DNA from: an uncultured Clostridium sp.
Lineage (GTDB): Bacteria; Bacillota; Clostridia; Lachnospirales; Lachnospiraceae
Length of the DNA stretch: 64,000 nt
Direction: 5' to 3'
Assembly (NCBI GenBank): GCA_945915475.1
Contig: CAMEFI010000016.1
Span: 1 to 64,000, forward strand
A program made the position numbers and the translations under genes. This document shows, in pieces, positions 43,366 to 52,415 of this stretch (its first letter is position 1; the number at the start of each line of letters is the position of its first letter). The notes under the pieces are model-generated. The model was given only the letters and a program-made list of their open reading frames with translations, was not told the origin of the DNA and searched no databases.

Positions 43366-44763
43366 ATGGAAAAGACAATGGATAAGATTGTGGCATTGGC
43401 AAAGGCAAGAGGATTTGTTTATCCTGGTTCAGAAATCTATGGCGGACTTGCTAACACATGGGATTATGGTAATCTTGGCGTGGAGTTGAAAAATAATGTC
43501 AAGAAAGCATGGTGGAAGAAGTTCATTCAGGAGAATCCTTATAATGTTGGTGTGGATTGTGCTATTTTAATGAATCCTCAGACATGGGTTGCTTCCGGAC
43601 ATCTTGGAAGCTTTTCGGATCCTCTTATGGATTGTAAAGAGTGTCACGAGAGATTCCGTGCAGATAAGATCATTGAAGATTATATGGAAGAAAAAGGCAT
43701 TACGGCAGAAGGTTCTGTTGATGCATGGTCTCATGAAGAAATGGCAGAGTATATTGAGAAAAATAATATCTGTTGTCCATCCTGTGGTAAACATAACTTT
43801 ACGGACATTCGTGAGTTTAATTTAATGTTTAAGACATTTCAGGGTGTTACGGAAGATGCAAAGAATACCATTTATTTAAGACCGGAGACAGCACAGGGTA
43901 TTTTTGTCAATTTCAAGAATGTTCAGAGAACATCCAGAAAGAAGATTCCATTTGGTATTGGCCAGATTGGTAAATCTTTTCGTAATGAGATTACACCGGG
44001 TAACTTTACATTCCGTACAAGAGAGTTTGAACAGATGGAATTGGAGTTTTTCTGTGAGCCGGGGACAGATCTTGAATGGTTTGCATATTGGAAACAGTTC
44101 TGTATTGACTGGTTGAAGGATCTTGGAATGAATCAGGAAGAGACAAGATACAGAGATCATGACAAAGAAGAATTATCCTTCTATAGTAAGGCTACAACGG
44201 ATATTGAATATTTATTCCCGTTCGGTTGGGGTGAATTATGGGGTATTGCCGATCGTACCGATTATGACTTGACACAACATCAGAATACATCTGGTGAACC
44301 AATGGATTATTTTGACGATGAGAAAAAGACAAAGTACATTCCTTATGTTATTGAGCCGTCTCTTGGTGCAGATCGTGTGACACTTGCATTTCTTTGTTCT
44401 GCTTATGACGAAGAGAATATTGGAACGGAAGAGAAACCGGATATGCGTACCGTATTGCATTTCCATCCGGCACTTGCACCGGTTAAGATTGGTGTTCTGC
44501 CTCTTTCTAAAAAGTTGAATGAAGGTGCAGAGAAAGTATACACAGAATTATGTAAAACCTATAATTGTGAATTTGATGATCGTGGTAATATTGGTAAGCG
44601 ATATAGAAGACAGGATGAGATTGGAACACCATTCTGTGTGACATATGATTTTGAATCAGAAGAGGATGGAGCAGTTACTGTTCGAGACCGTGATACTATG
44701 GAACAGGAGAGAATCAAGATTGAGGATTTGAAGGCATATTTTGAAAAGAAATTTGAATATTAG
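43366..44763 (+). CDS. glyQS: Glycyl-tRNA synthetase (alpha2 type)
   Basis: This 465-residue class II synthetase is the single-chain dimeric GlyRS, not the alpha/beta form. It begins with a catalytic domain ([22 protein letters not shown]). It has a cysteine pair region [17 protein letters not shown], motif 2 region [29 protein letters not shown], motif 3 [13 protein letters not shown], and a C-terminal anticodon-binding domain ([17 protein letters not shown]). No T-box leader precedes it; the gap to the lipoprotein gene is only 22 bases, so it may be transcribed with that gene. A very strong terminator follows. Confidence 0.97.
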   Translation: MEKTMDKIVALAKARGFVYPGSEIYGGLANTWDYGNLGVELKNNVKKAWWKKFIQENPYNVGVDCAILMNPQTWVASGHLGSFSDPLMDCKECHERFRADKIIEDYMEEKGITAEGSVDAWSHEEMAEYIEKNNICCPSCGKHNFTDIREFNLMFKTFQGVTEDAKNTIYLRPETAQGIFVNFKNVQRTSRKKIPFGIGQIGKSFRNEITPGNFTFRTREFEQMELEFFCEPGTDLEWFAYWKQFCIDWLKDLGMNQEETRYRDHDKEELSFYSKATTDIEYLFPFGWGELWGIADRTDYDLTQHQNTSGEPMDYFDDEKKTKYIPYVIEPSLGADRVTLAFLCSAYDEENIGTEEKPDMRTVLHFHPALAPVKIGVLPLSKKLNEGAEKVYTELCKTYNCEFDDRGNIGKRYRRQDEIGTPFCVTYDFESEEDGAVTVRDRDTMEQERIKIEDLKAYFEKKFEY

Positions 44764-44771
44764 ATGAATAT

Positions 44772-44812
44772 AGAAGAAGGACGGTTGCATAGCAACCGTC
44801 CTTCTTCTGTTA
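44772..44812. terminator. Strong bidirectional terminator between glyQS and the chemoreceptor-like gene
   Basis: Perfect 17-bp arms (44772-44788 and 44792-44808) around a 3-nt loop, with AGAAGAAGG on one flank and CCTTCTTCT on the other. Confidence 0.92.
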
Positions 44813-44842
44813 TAAGATATAATTAAAAAATCTATTCCGTTG

Positions 44843-45631
44843 TTATTTGAGGGTTTCTAATTCTTTGATGGTACCGGTAAGTTCTTTTAATGATTGTTTG
44901 ATGGACTTATTGATCTCACCGGAATTAACAGCTAATTTACCAACTTCAGCAGCAACGACAGCAAAACCACGTCCAAATTCGCCGGCTCTGGCAGCTTCAA
45001 TAGAAGCATTCAACGAAAGAATATTCTGTTTGCTCTCGATCTTGTCAAGCTGATATGATTTCTCGTTAATCTCATGGATTAAACTTGCTGCACGTTCAAT
45101 GTCAGCATCTAATTTGTCTATCTTGTTGATATCTTTCTGGTTCTGATAATTTGCATTTGCCAGCATGTTGACAACATCACCTAAAAGCTTTGCGGCTGCT
45201 TTGATGGCATGTTCTGAACGAACAGGAACTTTATGGAGTGCCTCTAAATATTCATCCGGATCCACACCGAGTTCTTCGGCAATGGCACGAAACTTATCAT
45301 CATCCGGTTCACAAGGGAGTACCTGTCCCCCAATAATGGCTCCTACTTTCTGACCGTTCACAATGATATCTCTACTGAAATCCATCAAACCAGCGTGACA
45401 ATAATAGGTTCCGGTGCATTCTGCGTCACATTTCTGGCAACGGCGTAAACCTTCTTCGGAACCTCTTGTATATTTGATGCAAAAATCCGTGAAATTAACA
45501 GCTTTTGTGATATATTCTCCGTTTGCATCTACGGCAATGGTTGCAAGTCCTGTTGAATCTGACCAATCCTGCATCAGGCTTTCTAATTGTTCAATGTCTA
45601 AAAAATCTCTAATATCCATATGTATATTCAT
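44843..45631 (-). CDS. Soluble PocR-domain chemoreceptor-like protein
   Basis: The 262-residue protein has an N-terminal PocR sensory domain (residues ~1-155) with the cysteine pattern [27 protein letters not shown] and [13 protein letters not shown] short methyl-accepting signalling segment (residues ~170-262) includes the hairpin tip [32 protein letters not shown]. It has no membrane helix and no recognisable CheR methylation helices, so it is a compact cytosolic receptor. PocR domains bind small ligands such as diols or, with the cysteines, possibly a metal cluster. No other chemotaxis gene is present. The start at 45631 follows GGAGAAAGG. Confidence 0.85.
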   Translation of the reverse strand: MNIHMDIRDFLDIEQLESLMQDWSDSTGLATIAVDANGEYITKAVNFTDFCIKYTRGSEEGLRRCQKCDAECTGTYYCHAGLMDFSRDIIVNGQKVGAIIGGQVLPCEPDDDKFRAIAEELGVDPDEYLEALHKVPVRSEHAIKAAAKLLGDVVNMLANANYQNQKDINKIDKLDADIERAASLIHEINEKSYQLDKIESKQNILSLNASIEAARAGEFGRGFAVVAAEVGKLAVNSGEINKSIKQSLKELTGTIKELETLK

Positions 45632-45674
45632 CCTTTCTCCACTTATATATAATATTTCAATAAATAATATAAAT

Positions 45675-45703
45675 ATTATACAAAAAAAATATGAATAATG
45701 CAA
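45675..45703 (-). promoter_or_regulatory. Sigma-A promoter of the PocR receptor gene
   Basis: On the minus strand TTGCAT (45698-45703), 17-bp spacer, TATAAT (45675-45680). Confidence 0.65.
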
Positions 45704-45859
45704 TAAATATATCGTATTTATAAAAAATATGTGTATTCCATATAGTTTTCACATGATTAAAATAGCATATAGTTTACATAAAAGTTACAAATAATATGGA
45801 AATAAAAGGAAAAAGCAAAAGAAAATTAAGAAAATATGAGAAAAATATTTATTTTATGG

Positions 45860-45888
45860 TTGACATAAGAGGAAACCTTTGCTATGAT
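45860..45888 (+). promoter_or_regulatory. Sigma-A promoter of the NlpC/P60 gene
   Basis: TTGACA (45860-45865), 17-bp spacer, TATGAT (45883-45888). The 320-bp divergent region holds this promoter and the one at 45675; the rest is AT-rich without other visible features. Confidence 0.75.
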
Positions 45889-45954
45889 AACCATGTTGGT
45901 GAATTTGTAACAATTTTGTAACAATTAGACGGACATTAAAAAAGAGGTATATTT

Positions 45955-47283
45955 ATGAAGAAGAATATTGTAAGAAGTTCCATGTTAGCTGTAGCAGCAT
46001 TGTCCCTTATGTTAGGTGGGACTTCCTATACAACAAGTGTGAAGGAACAAGTCACTGAGACACCGGCAATTGTCAGCAAGGCAATTGAGAATGGTGCATC
46101 TGATATGAAGATGTTAGAGAAAGGAACTGCTGTACAGGTGGCTGAGGCAACAACAGAAGCTCCGACTGAGGCAACAACAGAAGCTCCGGTAGCAGAAGCT
46201 CCGGTAGAAGAGACAGAGACTGCTGAGATTGAACAGAAGGAAGCCAAGGTTGAGAGTAATCAGGTTGTTGCGAATATTGACAGTTATCTGAATATTCGTG
46301 CAGAGGCATCTGAGGATTCGGAAGTGATTGGTAAGTTTTATAATGGCAACGTTGGAACTATTCAGGAGAAAGGTGATGAATGGTCAGTTGTTGCTTCCGG
46401 TAATGCGTATGGATATGTAAAAAATGAATATTTATTGTTTGGTGATGATGCAGAGCAATACATAGAGAATAACTGTGATCAGGTTGCAAAAGTCACTGCT
46501 GAGACATTGAATGTTCGTTCTGACGAATCTACAGAGAGTGAGTTGGTGGCACAGTCTGATGAAGGTGCGGCGTTAACTGTACTTGGTCAGGATAATGGCT
46601 GGGTCAAGGTAGCAGTCGATGAAGAACGTGTAGGATATGTGTCAAGTGATTACGTATATTTAGATTATGTATATGAGACGGCTGTAACAATAGAAGAGGA
46701 ACAGGCGGCATTGGCAGCTCAGGAACAGGCAGCAGCTGAAGAGGAACAGGCGGTAACAACAGAAGCTCCGACAACAGAAGCTCCGGTAACAGAAGCTCCG
46801 GTAACGGAAGCACCAGCTACTGAGGCACCTACAACAGAGGCTCCTAAGAAAGAGACAGTAACATCTACAGATGTTGTGGTGAAGAATGAGTCAACTTCAA
46901 CAGAAACTGTGAAACAGGAATCTACAGGTTCTGCCAGTGGACAGGCGGTTGCAGATTATGCGGTGCAGTTTGTTGGTAATCCATATGTCTATGGAGGAAC
47001 AAGTTTAACGAATGGAGCAGATTGTTCTGGTTTCGTTCAATCCGTATATAAGAATTTTGGTTATTCTCTGTCAAGAACAGCTGCATCCCAGGCAGGTGAT
47101 GGTAAGAAGGTTAGTTTAGATTCTTTGCAACCGGGTGATCTGTTATTCTATCATGGATATGGTCATGTGGCAATTTATATTGGTGGTGGACAGGTTGTTC
47201 ATGCTAGCAATAAAGCAACCGGTATTAAGATTTCAAACTATAATTACTCACCAATTGATAAGGCGGTTCGTATTATCAATTAG
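45955..47283 (+). CDS. Secreted SH3/NlpC-P60 cell-wall hydrolase with TTEAP linkers
   Basis: The 442-residue protein has a signal peptide (first ~30 residues). A TTEAP-rich linker (~62-80) precedes two bacterial SH3 domains (~103-160 with YLNIRAEASEDSEVIGKF; ~175-235 with LNVRSDESTESELVA). A second, longer linker (~265-300, repeats of TEAP with V, A or T) leads to a C-terminal NlpC/P60 domain: catalytic Cys in NGADCSGFVQSVY, His in YGHVAIYIG, third residue in VVHASN. Such enzymes cut peptidoglycan stem peptides, usually gamma-D-Glu-diamino acid bonds, and SH3 domains hold them on the wall. It has its own promoter and terminator. Confidence 0.93.
   Translation: MKKNIVRSSMLAVAALSLMLGGTSYTTSVKEQVTETPAIVSKAIENGASDMKMLEKGTAVQVAEATTEAPTEATTEAPVAEAPVEETETAEIEQKEAKVESNQVVANIDSYLNIRAEASEDSEVIGKFYNGNVGTIQEKGDEWSVVASGNAYGYVKNEYLLFGDDAEQYIENNCDQVAKVTAETLNVRSDESTESELVAQSDEGAALTVLGQDNGWVKVAVDEERVGYVSSDYVYLDYVYETAVTIEEEQAALAAQEQAAAEEEQAVTTEAPTTEAPVTEAPVTEAPATEAPTTEAPKKETVTSTDVVVKNESTSTETVKQESTGSASGQAVADYAVQFVGNPYVYGGTSLTNGADCSGFVQSVYKNFGYSLSRTAASQAGDGKKVSLDSLQPGDLLFYHGYGHVAIYIGGGQVVHASNKATGIKISNYNYSPIDKAVRIIN
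46146..46205 (+). repeat. First TTEAP-coding tandem repeat
   Basis: Units close to GCAACAACAGAAGCTCCG recur within the NlpC/P60 gene and encode A/T-T-E-A-P linkers. Confidence 0.7.
46755..46845 (+). repeat. Second TEAP-coding tandem repeat
   Basis: Six near-identical 15-base units (ACAGAAGCTCCG with a variable triplet) encode the linker before the NlpC/P60 domain; the last units drift (GCACCAGCTACTGAGGC). Confidence 0.75.
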
Positions 47284-47308
47284 TTGAATAGGAATTATGA
47301 ATAAGGAA

Positions 47309-47341
47309 ATGCTATCAGACGGAATGTCTGGTAGCATTTTT
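47309..47341 (+). terminator. Terminator after the NlpC/P60 gene
   Basis: ATGCTATCAGAC (47309-47320) pairs with GTCTGGTAGCAT (47326-47337, one G-T pair), followed by T residues. Confidence 0.88.
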
Positions 47342-47380
47342 GTATTATAGAAAAAATATCTAAAAAAACGAAAAAAACCT

Positions 47381-47409
47381 TTTAAATTTTATACAATATA
47401 TGCTATAAT
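47381..47409 (+). promoter_or_regulatory. Promoter of ppdK
   Basis: TTTAAA (47381-47386), 17-bp spacer, perfect TATAAT (47404-47409). Confidence 0.6.
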
Positions 47410-47483
47410 ATTTTACAGACTGTGGGCGGGTTATTTAATTTGCCCTAGTACATTTAATTAAACACTTAGGAGGTATGAAACAA

Positions 47484-50117
47484 ATGGCAAACAAATGGGT
47501 TTATATGTTCAGCGAAGGCGACATGAGCATGCGTAATCTACTTGGTGGTAAGGGTGCCAACCTTGCAGAGATGACCAGCATTGGTCTTCCGGTACCACAG
47601 GGTTTCACAATTACAACAGAGGCTTGTACACAGTATTATGAGGATGGTCGTAAGATCAACGACGAGATTATGGCACAGGCTATGGAAGGCGTTAAAAAGA
47701 TGGAGGAGATCAACGGTAAGAAGTTCGGCGATCATCAGAATCCATTATTAGTGTCTGTTCGTTCCGGAGCTAGAGCATCTATGCCTGGTATGATGGATAC
47801 CATCTTGAATTTAGGTTTGAATGACGAAGTAGTAGAGGCTATGATCGCTGGTAACCCAGATCCTGCTTTTGAGCGTTTCGTATATGATTCTTACAGACGT
47901 TTCATTCAGATGTTCTCTGACGTTGTAATGGAAGTTGGTAAGAAGTATTTTGAGCAGCTCATCGATAAGATGAAGGAAGAAAAGGGCGTTAAGTATGATG
48001 TAGAGCTTACTGCTGCTGACTTAAAGACATTGGCAGAACAGTTCAAAGCTGAGTACAAGAGCCAGTTAGGAACTGATTTCCCTTCAGATCCTGTTGAACA
48101 GTTGAAGTTAGCAATCGAGGCAGTATTCCGTTCATGGGATAACCCACGTGCTAACGTATACAGAAGAGATAACGATATCCCTTACTCATGGGGAACAGCT
48201 GTTAACGTAATGCCTATGGTATTTGGTAACTTGAATGATGAGTCAGGTACCGGTGTAGCATTTACTCGTGATCCAGCTACTGGTGAGAAGAAACTTATGG
48301 GTGAGTTCCTTAAGAATGCACAGGGTGAGGACGTAGTTGCAGGTGTTCGTACACCAATGCCAATTGCTCAGATGGAGCAGGAGTTCCCAGAGGCATATGC
48401 TGAGTTTATCAAGGTTTGTGATATCTTAGAGAATCACTACCATGATATGCAGGATATGGAGTTCACTGTTGAGAACAAGAAGCTTTATATGTTACAGTGC
48501 CGTAATGGTAAGAGAACTGCTCAGGCAGCTCTTAAGATTGCATGTGACCTTGTTGATGAAGGACATAAGACAGAGGAAGAAGCAGTTGTAATGATCGATC
48601 CTCGTAACTTGGATACACTTCTTCATCCACAGTTTGATGCGGCAGCTTTGAAAGCAGCTACACCACTTGGTAAGGGTCTTGGTGCAAGTCCTGGTGCAGC
48701 TTGTGGTAAGGTTGTATTTACCGCTGACGATGCAGTTGCTTGGAAAGAAAGAGGCGAGAGAGTTGTATTAGTTCGTCTTGAGACATCTCCAGAAGATATT
48801 ACAGGTATGAAGGCTTCAGAGGGTATCTTAACAGTTCGTGGTGGTATGACATCACATGCTGCCGTAGTTGCTCGTGGAATGGGTACTTGTTGTGTATCTG
48901 GTTGTGGTGACATCAATATGGATGAGGAGAACAAGCAGTTTACATTAGCTGGTAAGACATTTAAAGAGGGAGATTATATCTCAATTGATGGTACAACAGG
49001 TAACATCTATGAAGGTGATATCAAGACTGTTGATGCTTCTATCGCTGGTGAGTTTGGTCGTGTTATGGCATGGGCTGATAAATACAGAAAGTTAAAAGTA
49101 CGTACTAATGCAGATACACCTGCAGATACAGCTAAGGCTGTTGAGTTAGGTGCTGAAGGTATTGGACTTTGCCGTACAGAGCATATGTTCTTCGGTGAGG
49201 ATAGAATTCCTAAGTTCCGTCGTATGATTCTTTCTGATACAGTAGAGCAGAGAGAAGAAGCACTTAAGGCAATCGGTGAGTTCCAGAAGGCAGACTTCAA
49301 GGCTATGTATAAGACTTTGGATGGTATGCCAATGGTAGTTCGTTTCTTAGACCCACCTCTTCATGAGTTTGTTCCTACTGAGGAAGAAGATATTAAAGCA
49401 TTAGCTGATGATATGGGACTTACAGTAGAAGAAGTTAAGGCAAAATGTGATTCTCTTCACGAGTTCAACCCTATGATGGGTCACCGTGGATGCCGTCTTG
49501 CTGTAACATATCCTGAGATTGCTAAGATGCAGACAAGAGCTGTAATGGAAGCTGCAATCGAGGTTGCTGAAGAGACAGGTAAGGATATCGTTCCTGAGAT
49601 TATGATTCCATTAGTTGGTGAGGAGAAGGAGCTTAAGTTTGTCAAGGATGTTGTTGTTGAGACAGCTGACTTAGTTAAGAAAGAGAAGAATTCTGATATG
49701 AAGTATCAGGTAGGTACTATGATTGAGATTCCAAGAGCTGCTCTTACAGCAGATAAGATTGCTCAGGATGCTGAGTTCTTCTGCTTCGGTACAAATGACT
49801 TGACACAGATGACATTTGGATTCTCTCGTGATGATGCTGGTAAGTTCTTAGATGCTTACTATGACAGAAAGATTTACGAGAATGATCCATTTGCGAAGTT
49901 AGATCAGACTGGTGTTGGTCAGTTGATTCAGATGGCAGTAGAGAAAGGTCGTTCTGTACGTCCTGATCTTGAGTTAGGTATCTGTGGTGAGCACGGTGGA
50001 GATCCATCTTCTATCGAGTTCTGCCATAAGGTAGGTCTTAACTATGTATCTTGTTCTCCATTCCGTGTACCGATTGCAAGACTTGCTGCTGCACAGGCTG
50101 CAATTTTGGACAAGTAA
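47484..50117 (+). CDS. ppdK: Pyruvate, phosphate dikinase
   Basis: PPDK interconverts pyruvate, ATP and phosphate with PEP, AMP and pyrophosphate, and often replaces or supplements pyruvate kinase in clostridia. The 877-residue protein has an N-terminal ATP-grasp domain (LLGGKGANLAEMTSIGLPVPQGFTIT; VRSGARASMPGMMDTILNLG), the phosphohistidine domain with catalytic His in GGMTSHAAVVARGMGTCCVSGC (~residue 455), and a C-terminal PEP barrel (GLCRTEHMFF, MGHRGCRL, FFCFGTNDLTQM, CGEHGGDPSS). Codon use is more biased than in neighbouring genes (frequent GTT, CGT, AAC, TTC), as expected for very high expression. The ATG at 47484 suits AGGAGG (47468-47473) better than the one at 47475. Confidence 0.97.
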   Translation: MANKWVYMFSEGDMSMRNLLGGKGANLAEMTSIGLPVPQGFTITTEACTQYYEDGRKINDEIMAQAMEGVKKMEEINGKKFGDHQNPLLVSVRSGARASMPGMMDTILNLGLNDEVVEAMIAGNPDPAFERFVYDSYRRFIQMFSDVVMEVGKKYFEQLIDKMKEEKGVKYDVELTAADLKTLAEQFKAEYKSQLGTDFPSDPVEQLKLAIEAVFRSWDNPRANVYRRDNDIPYSWGTAVNVMPMVFGNLNDESGTGVAFTRDPATGEKKLMGEFLKNAQGEDVVAGVRTPMPIAQMEQEFPEAYAEFIKVCDILENHYHDMQDMEFTVENKKLYMLQCRNGKRTAQAALKIACDLVDEGHKTEEEAVVMIDPRNLDTLLHPQFDAAALKAATPLGKGLGASPGAACGKVVFTADDAVAWKERGERVVLVRLETSPEDITGMKASEGILTVRGGMTSHAAVVARGMGTCCVSGCGDINMDEENKQFTLAGKTFKEGDYISIDGTTGNIYEGDIKTVDASIAGEFGRVMAWADKYRKLKVRTNADTPADTAKAVELGAEGIGLCRTEHMFFGEDRIPKFRRMILSDTVEQREEALKAIGEFQKADFKAMYKTLDGMPMVVRFLDPPLHEFVPTEEEDIKALADDMGLTVEEVKAKCDSLHEFNPMMGHRGCRLAVTYPEIAKMQTRAVMEAAIEVAEETGKDIVPEIMIPLVGEEKELKFVKDVVVETADLVKKEKNSDMKYQVGTMIEIPRAALTADKIAQDAEFFCFGTNDLTQMTFGFSRDDAGKFLDAYYDRKIYENDPFAKLDQTGVGQLIQMAVEKGRSVRPDLELGICGEHGGDPSSIEFCHKVGLNYVSCSPFRVPIARLAAAQAAILDK

Positions 50118-50179
50118 TTTGTCCCCTGTCTTGTAAGGTCACAAGAGAGACAATGTAATACAATATACAAAAGATAACG

Positions 50180-50213
50180 AATCCCTACAGAGTATAACTC
50201 TGTGGGGATTTTT
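50180..50213 (+). terminator. Terminator after ppdK
   Basis: AATCCCTACAGAGT (50180-50193) pairs with ACTCTGTGGGGATT (50197-50210), then T residues. Confidence 0.88.
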
Positions 50214-50292
50214 ACTTGTGGCTATTTATGGATAAAACTGCGTGTCTGTGCTACAATACAGTTACATTCAATTTATATGAGGGGTATTACAA

Positions 50293-51588
50293 ATGAAGAT
50301 TAAGACAAGAAAGATTGATTTTGATGCCTTGTCTGCTATGCCAGGGCGTACACATCATAATCCGGTAAGACCGGTAAAACCGTTGCGATGGCTTATTAAG
50401 ATGTTGTCAGCAGGAGAATTAAAACAGGTGGATTTTAGTTATGAACAGTATGGGATGGAGAAACTCAGTGCAGATGAGCCGTGTTTGATCTTGATGAATC
50501 ATAGTAGTTTTATTGATTTAAAGATTGCAGAGACTGTCATGTATCCAAGACCGATGAATATTATCTGTACATCGGATGGATTGGTGGGAAAAGAATGGCT
50601 GATGCGTCAGGTGGGATGTATTCCGACTAACAAATTTGTGACGGATGTACAGATGGTTAAAGATATGCACTATGCTTTACATACCCTTGGTAACTCTGTT
50701 CTCATGTATCCGGAAGCAAGTTATAGTTTTGATGGCACTGCAACACCATTGCCGGATACAATAGGAAAATGTTTGAAATTGTTGAAGGTTCCGGTTGTTT
50801 TGATTCGTACTCATGGTGCCTTTTTAAGGGATCCTTTATATAATAATCTGAAGATAAGACAAGTACAGGTGACGGCAGATGTTACTTATTTGTTATCCAA
50901 GGAAGACATTGCCAATATGTCTGCGAAGGAATTGCAGAAACGGATTGTTGATGAATTTACATTTGATAATTTTTTAGAACAGCAGAAGAAACAGATTGCT
51001 GTAACAGAGGACTTTCGTGCAGATTATCTGCATCGTGTGTTGTATCGATGTCCGGATTGCAACAGAGAAGATGGAATGACGGGAAATGGAACCTATATTA
51101 TGTGTAGACATTGCAAAAGCAGATATGAGCTTACAGAATATGGATATTTGAAAAAAGAGTCAGATGAATCAGCAGGTTTTACCCATGTTCCAGACTGGTA
51201 TCGGTGGCAGCGAGAAATGGTTCGGAAAGAAATAGAAAGTGGAAACTATCAGATGAAAATGCATGTTGATATCTATGTGATGCAGAACATGAAAGCGGTT
51301 TATCAGGTGGGAACCGGGACTTTATTACATGACAATAAAGGCTTCCATTTAGATGGTTGTGATGGGAAGCTGCACTATGAACAGAAGCCAACTGCCTCTT
51401 ACAGTTTGTATGCAGATTATTACTGGTATGAGATAGGGGATGTGGTCTGTATTGGAGATATGGAACGCCTATATTATTGTTTTCCAAAGAAAGAAGATTG
51501 CGTTCCCGTTGCAAAGACAAGACTTGCAACGGAAGAACTATATAAGTGGGAAATGGATCATTCGAATCGGAAACGTAAAGATGTGTAG
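50293..51588 (+). CDS. PlsC-like acyltransferase with a C-terminal zinc-ribbon segment
   Basis: The 431-residue protein has the glycerolphosphate acyltransferase motifs: NHSSFIDLK (NHx4D, residue ~68) and YPEASYSFDG (variant of the PEGxxS motif). Family members acylate lysophosphatidate or related lipids at the membrane. Beyond the acyltransferase domain (~1-220) there is an unusual C-terminal part with two Cys pairs, CPDCN and CRHCKSRYEL (~255-280), like a zinc ribbon, and a ~150-residue beta-rich tail. No strong N-terminal membrane helix is seen. The gene is followed 26 bases later by an AlkD-like gene. Confidence 0.8.
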   Translation: MKIKTRKIDFDALSAMPGRTHHNPVRPVKPLRWLIKMLSAGELKQVDFSYEQYGMEKLSADEPCLILMNHSSFIDLKIAETVMYPRPMNIICTSDGLVGKEWLMRQVGCIPTNKFVTDVQMVKDMHYALHTLGNSVLMYPEASYSFDGTATPLPDTIGKCLKLLKVPVVLIRTHGAFLRDPLYNNLKIRQVQVTADVTYLLSKEDIANMSAKELQKRIVDEFTFDNFLEQQKKQIAVTEDFRADYLHRVLYRCPDCNREDGMTGNGTYIMCRHCKSRYELTEYGYLKKESDESAGFTHVPDWYRWQREMVRKEIESGNYQMKMHVDIYVMQNMKAVYQVGTGTLLHDNKGFHLDGCDGKLHYEQKPTASYSLYADYYWYEIGDVVCIGDMERLYYCFPKKEDCVPVAKTRLATEELYKWEMDHSNRKRKDV

Positions 51589-51614
51589 AAGAGTGCACAA
51601 GGAGAAAAGAAAAG

Positions 51615-52298
51615 ATGAAAGGTAGAACACATTTACAAAAGCAGCTTTTTGAATTGCAGGATATAACGTATCGGGACTTTCATAGTAAGCTGATACCTAA
51701 TATTGATAAGAAAAGAGTAATAGGAATCCGGGTTCCTGTGCTCCGGTCTTTTGCCAGACAATATGCAAAAACAGAAGATGTAACAGCGTTTTTACAGGAA
51801 CTACCACATTTTTACTATGAAGAAAACAATCTTCATATGATGTTAATTACGGCAATGAAGGATTATGAGGAATGTTTGAAAGAAGTAAAGCATTTTTTGC
51901 CGTACATTGATAATTGGGCAACTTGTGATTTTTCAGAACCGAAATGTTTTCGAAAGCATAAACAGGAATTATTACCGGAGATTCAGCTATGGATTGCCTC
52001 GGATGAGACCTATACGATTCGTTATGGAATTGGAATGTTAATGCGCTTATTTTTAGATGAAGATTTTTCGGTGGAATACTTGGAAATGGTGGCGGGAATA
52101 CAGTCAGAAGAATATTATGTGAATATGATGATTGCGTGGTATTATGCTACGGCTCTGGCGAAACAGTGGAATGCAGCTATTGTATATGTGGAAGAACACA
52201 GATTATCAGACTGGGTGCATCACAAGACAATTCAAAAGGCAGTGGAAAGCTACCGGATTACACAAGAGCAAAAAGAATATTTACGGAGCCTGCGATAA
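51615..52298 (+). CDS. AlkD-like HEAT-repeat DNA alkylation repair protein
   Basis: The 227-residue protein consists of helical pairs typical of the AlkC/AlkD HEAT-like family: KRVIGIRVPVLRSFARQYAK, YEENNLHMMLITAMKDYEE, the conserved IDNWATCDFSEPKCFRKHK, and TIRYGIGMLMRLFLDEDF. AlkD proteins are DNA glycosylases that remove alkylated bases without flipping them; many distant members are uncharacterised. The Trp and Asp of DNWATCD match the conserved catalytic-site region. It starts with GGAGAAAAG upstream and lies between the acyltransferase and feoAB. Confidence 0.85.
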   Translation: MKGRTHLQKQLFELQDITYRDFHSKLIPNIDKKRVIGIRVPVLRSFARQYAKTEDVTAFLQELPHFYYEENNLHMMLITAMKDYEECLKEVKHFLPYIDNWATCDFSEPKCFRKHKQELLPEIQLWIASDETYTIRYGIGMLMRLFLDEDFSVEYLEMVAGIQSEEYYVNMMIAWYYATALAKQWNAAIVYVEEHRLSDWVHHKTIQKAVESYRITQEQKEYLRSLR

Positions 52299-52318
52299 GG
52301 GCAGACTTTTTTTGTTTG

Positions 52319-52344
52319 TTGAAATCGCATATATGTGCTATGAT
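52319..52344 (+). promoter_or_regulatory. Possible extended -10 promoter of feoAB
   Basis: TGC followed by TATGAT (52339-52344) forms an extended -10; TTGAAA at 52319 is only 14 bp upstream. No convincing Fur box is visible. Confidence 0.4.
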
Positions 52345-52415
52345 AGACAATGTAAAAAATGTATTTTATGATATAACACATAAAAGTTACATGTCTGCAA
52401 GGGAGAATGAGATAA

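Noticed and set aside
45414-45698. Plus-strand open frame opposite the PocR receptor
   Set aside because: It is antisense to a strongly supported gene and has no ribosome binding site.
46073-46309. Leu/Pro-rich antisense frame in the TTEAP repeat
   Set aside because: It is an artefact of the repetitive GAAGCTCC units read on the other strand.
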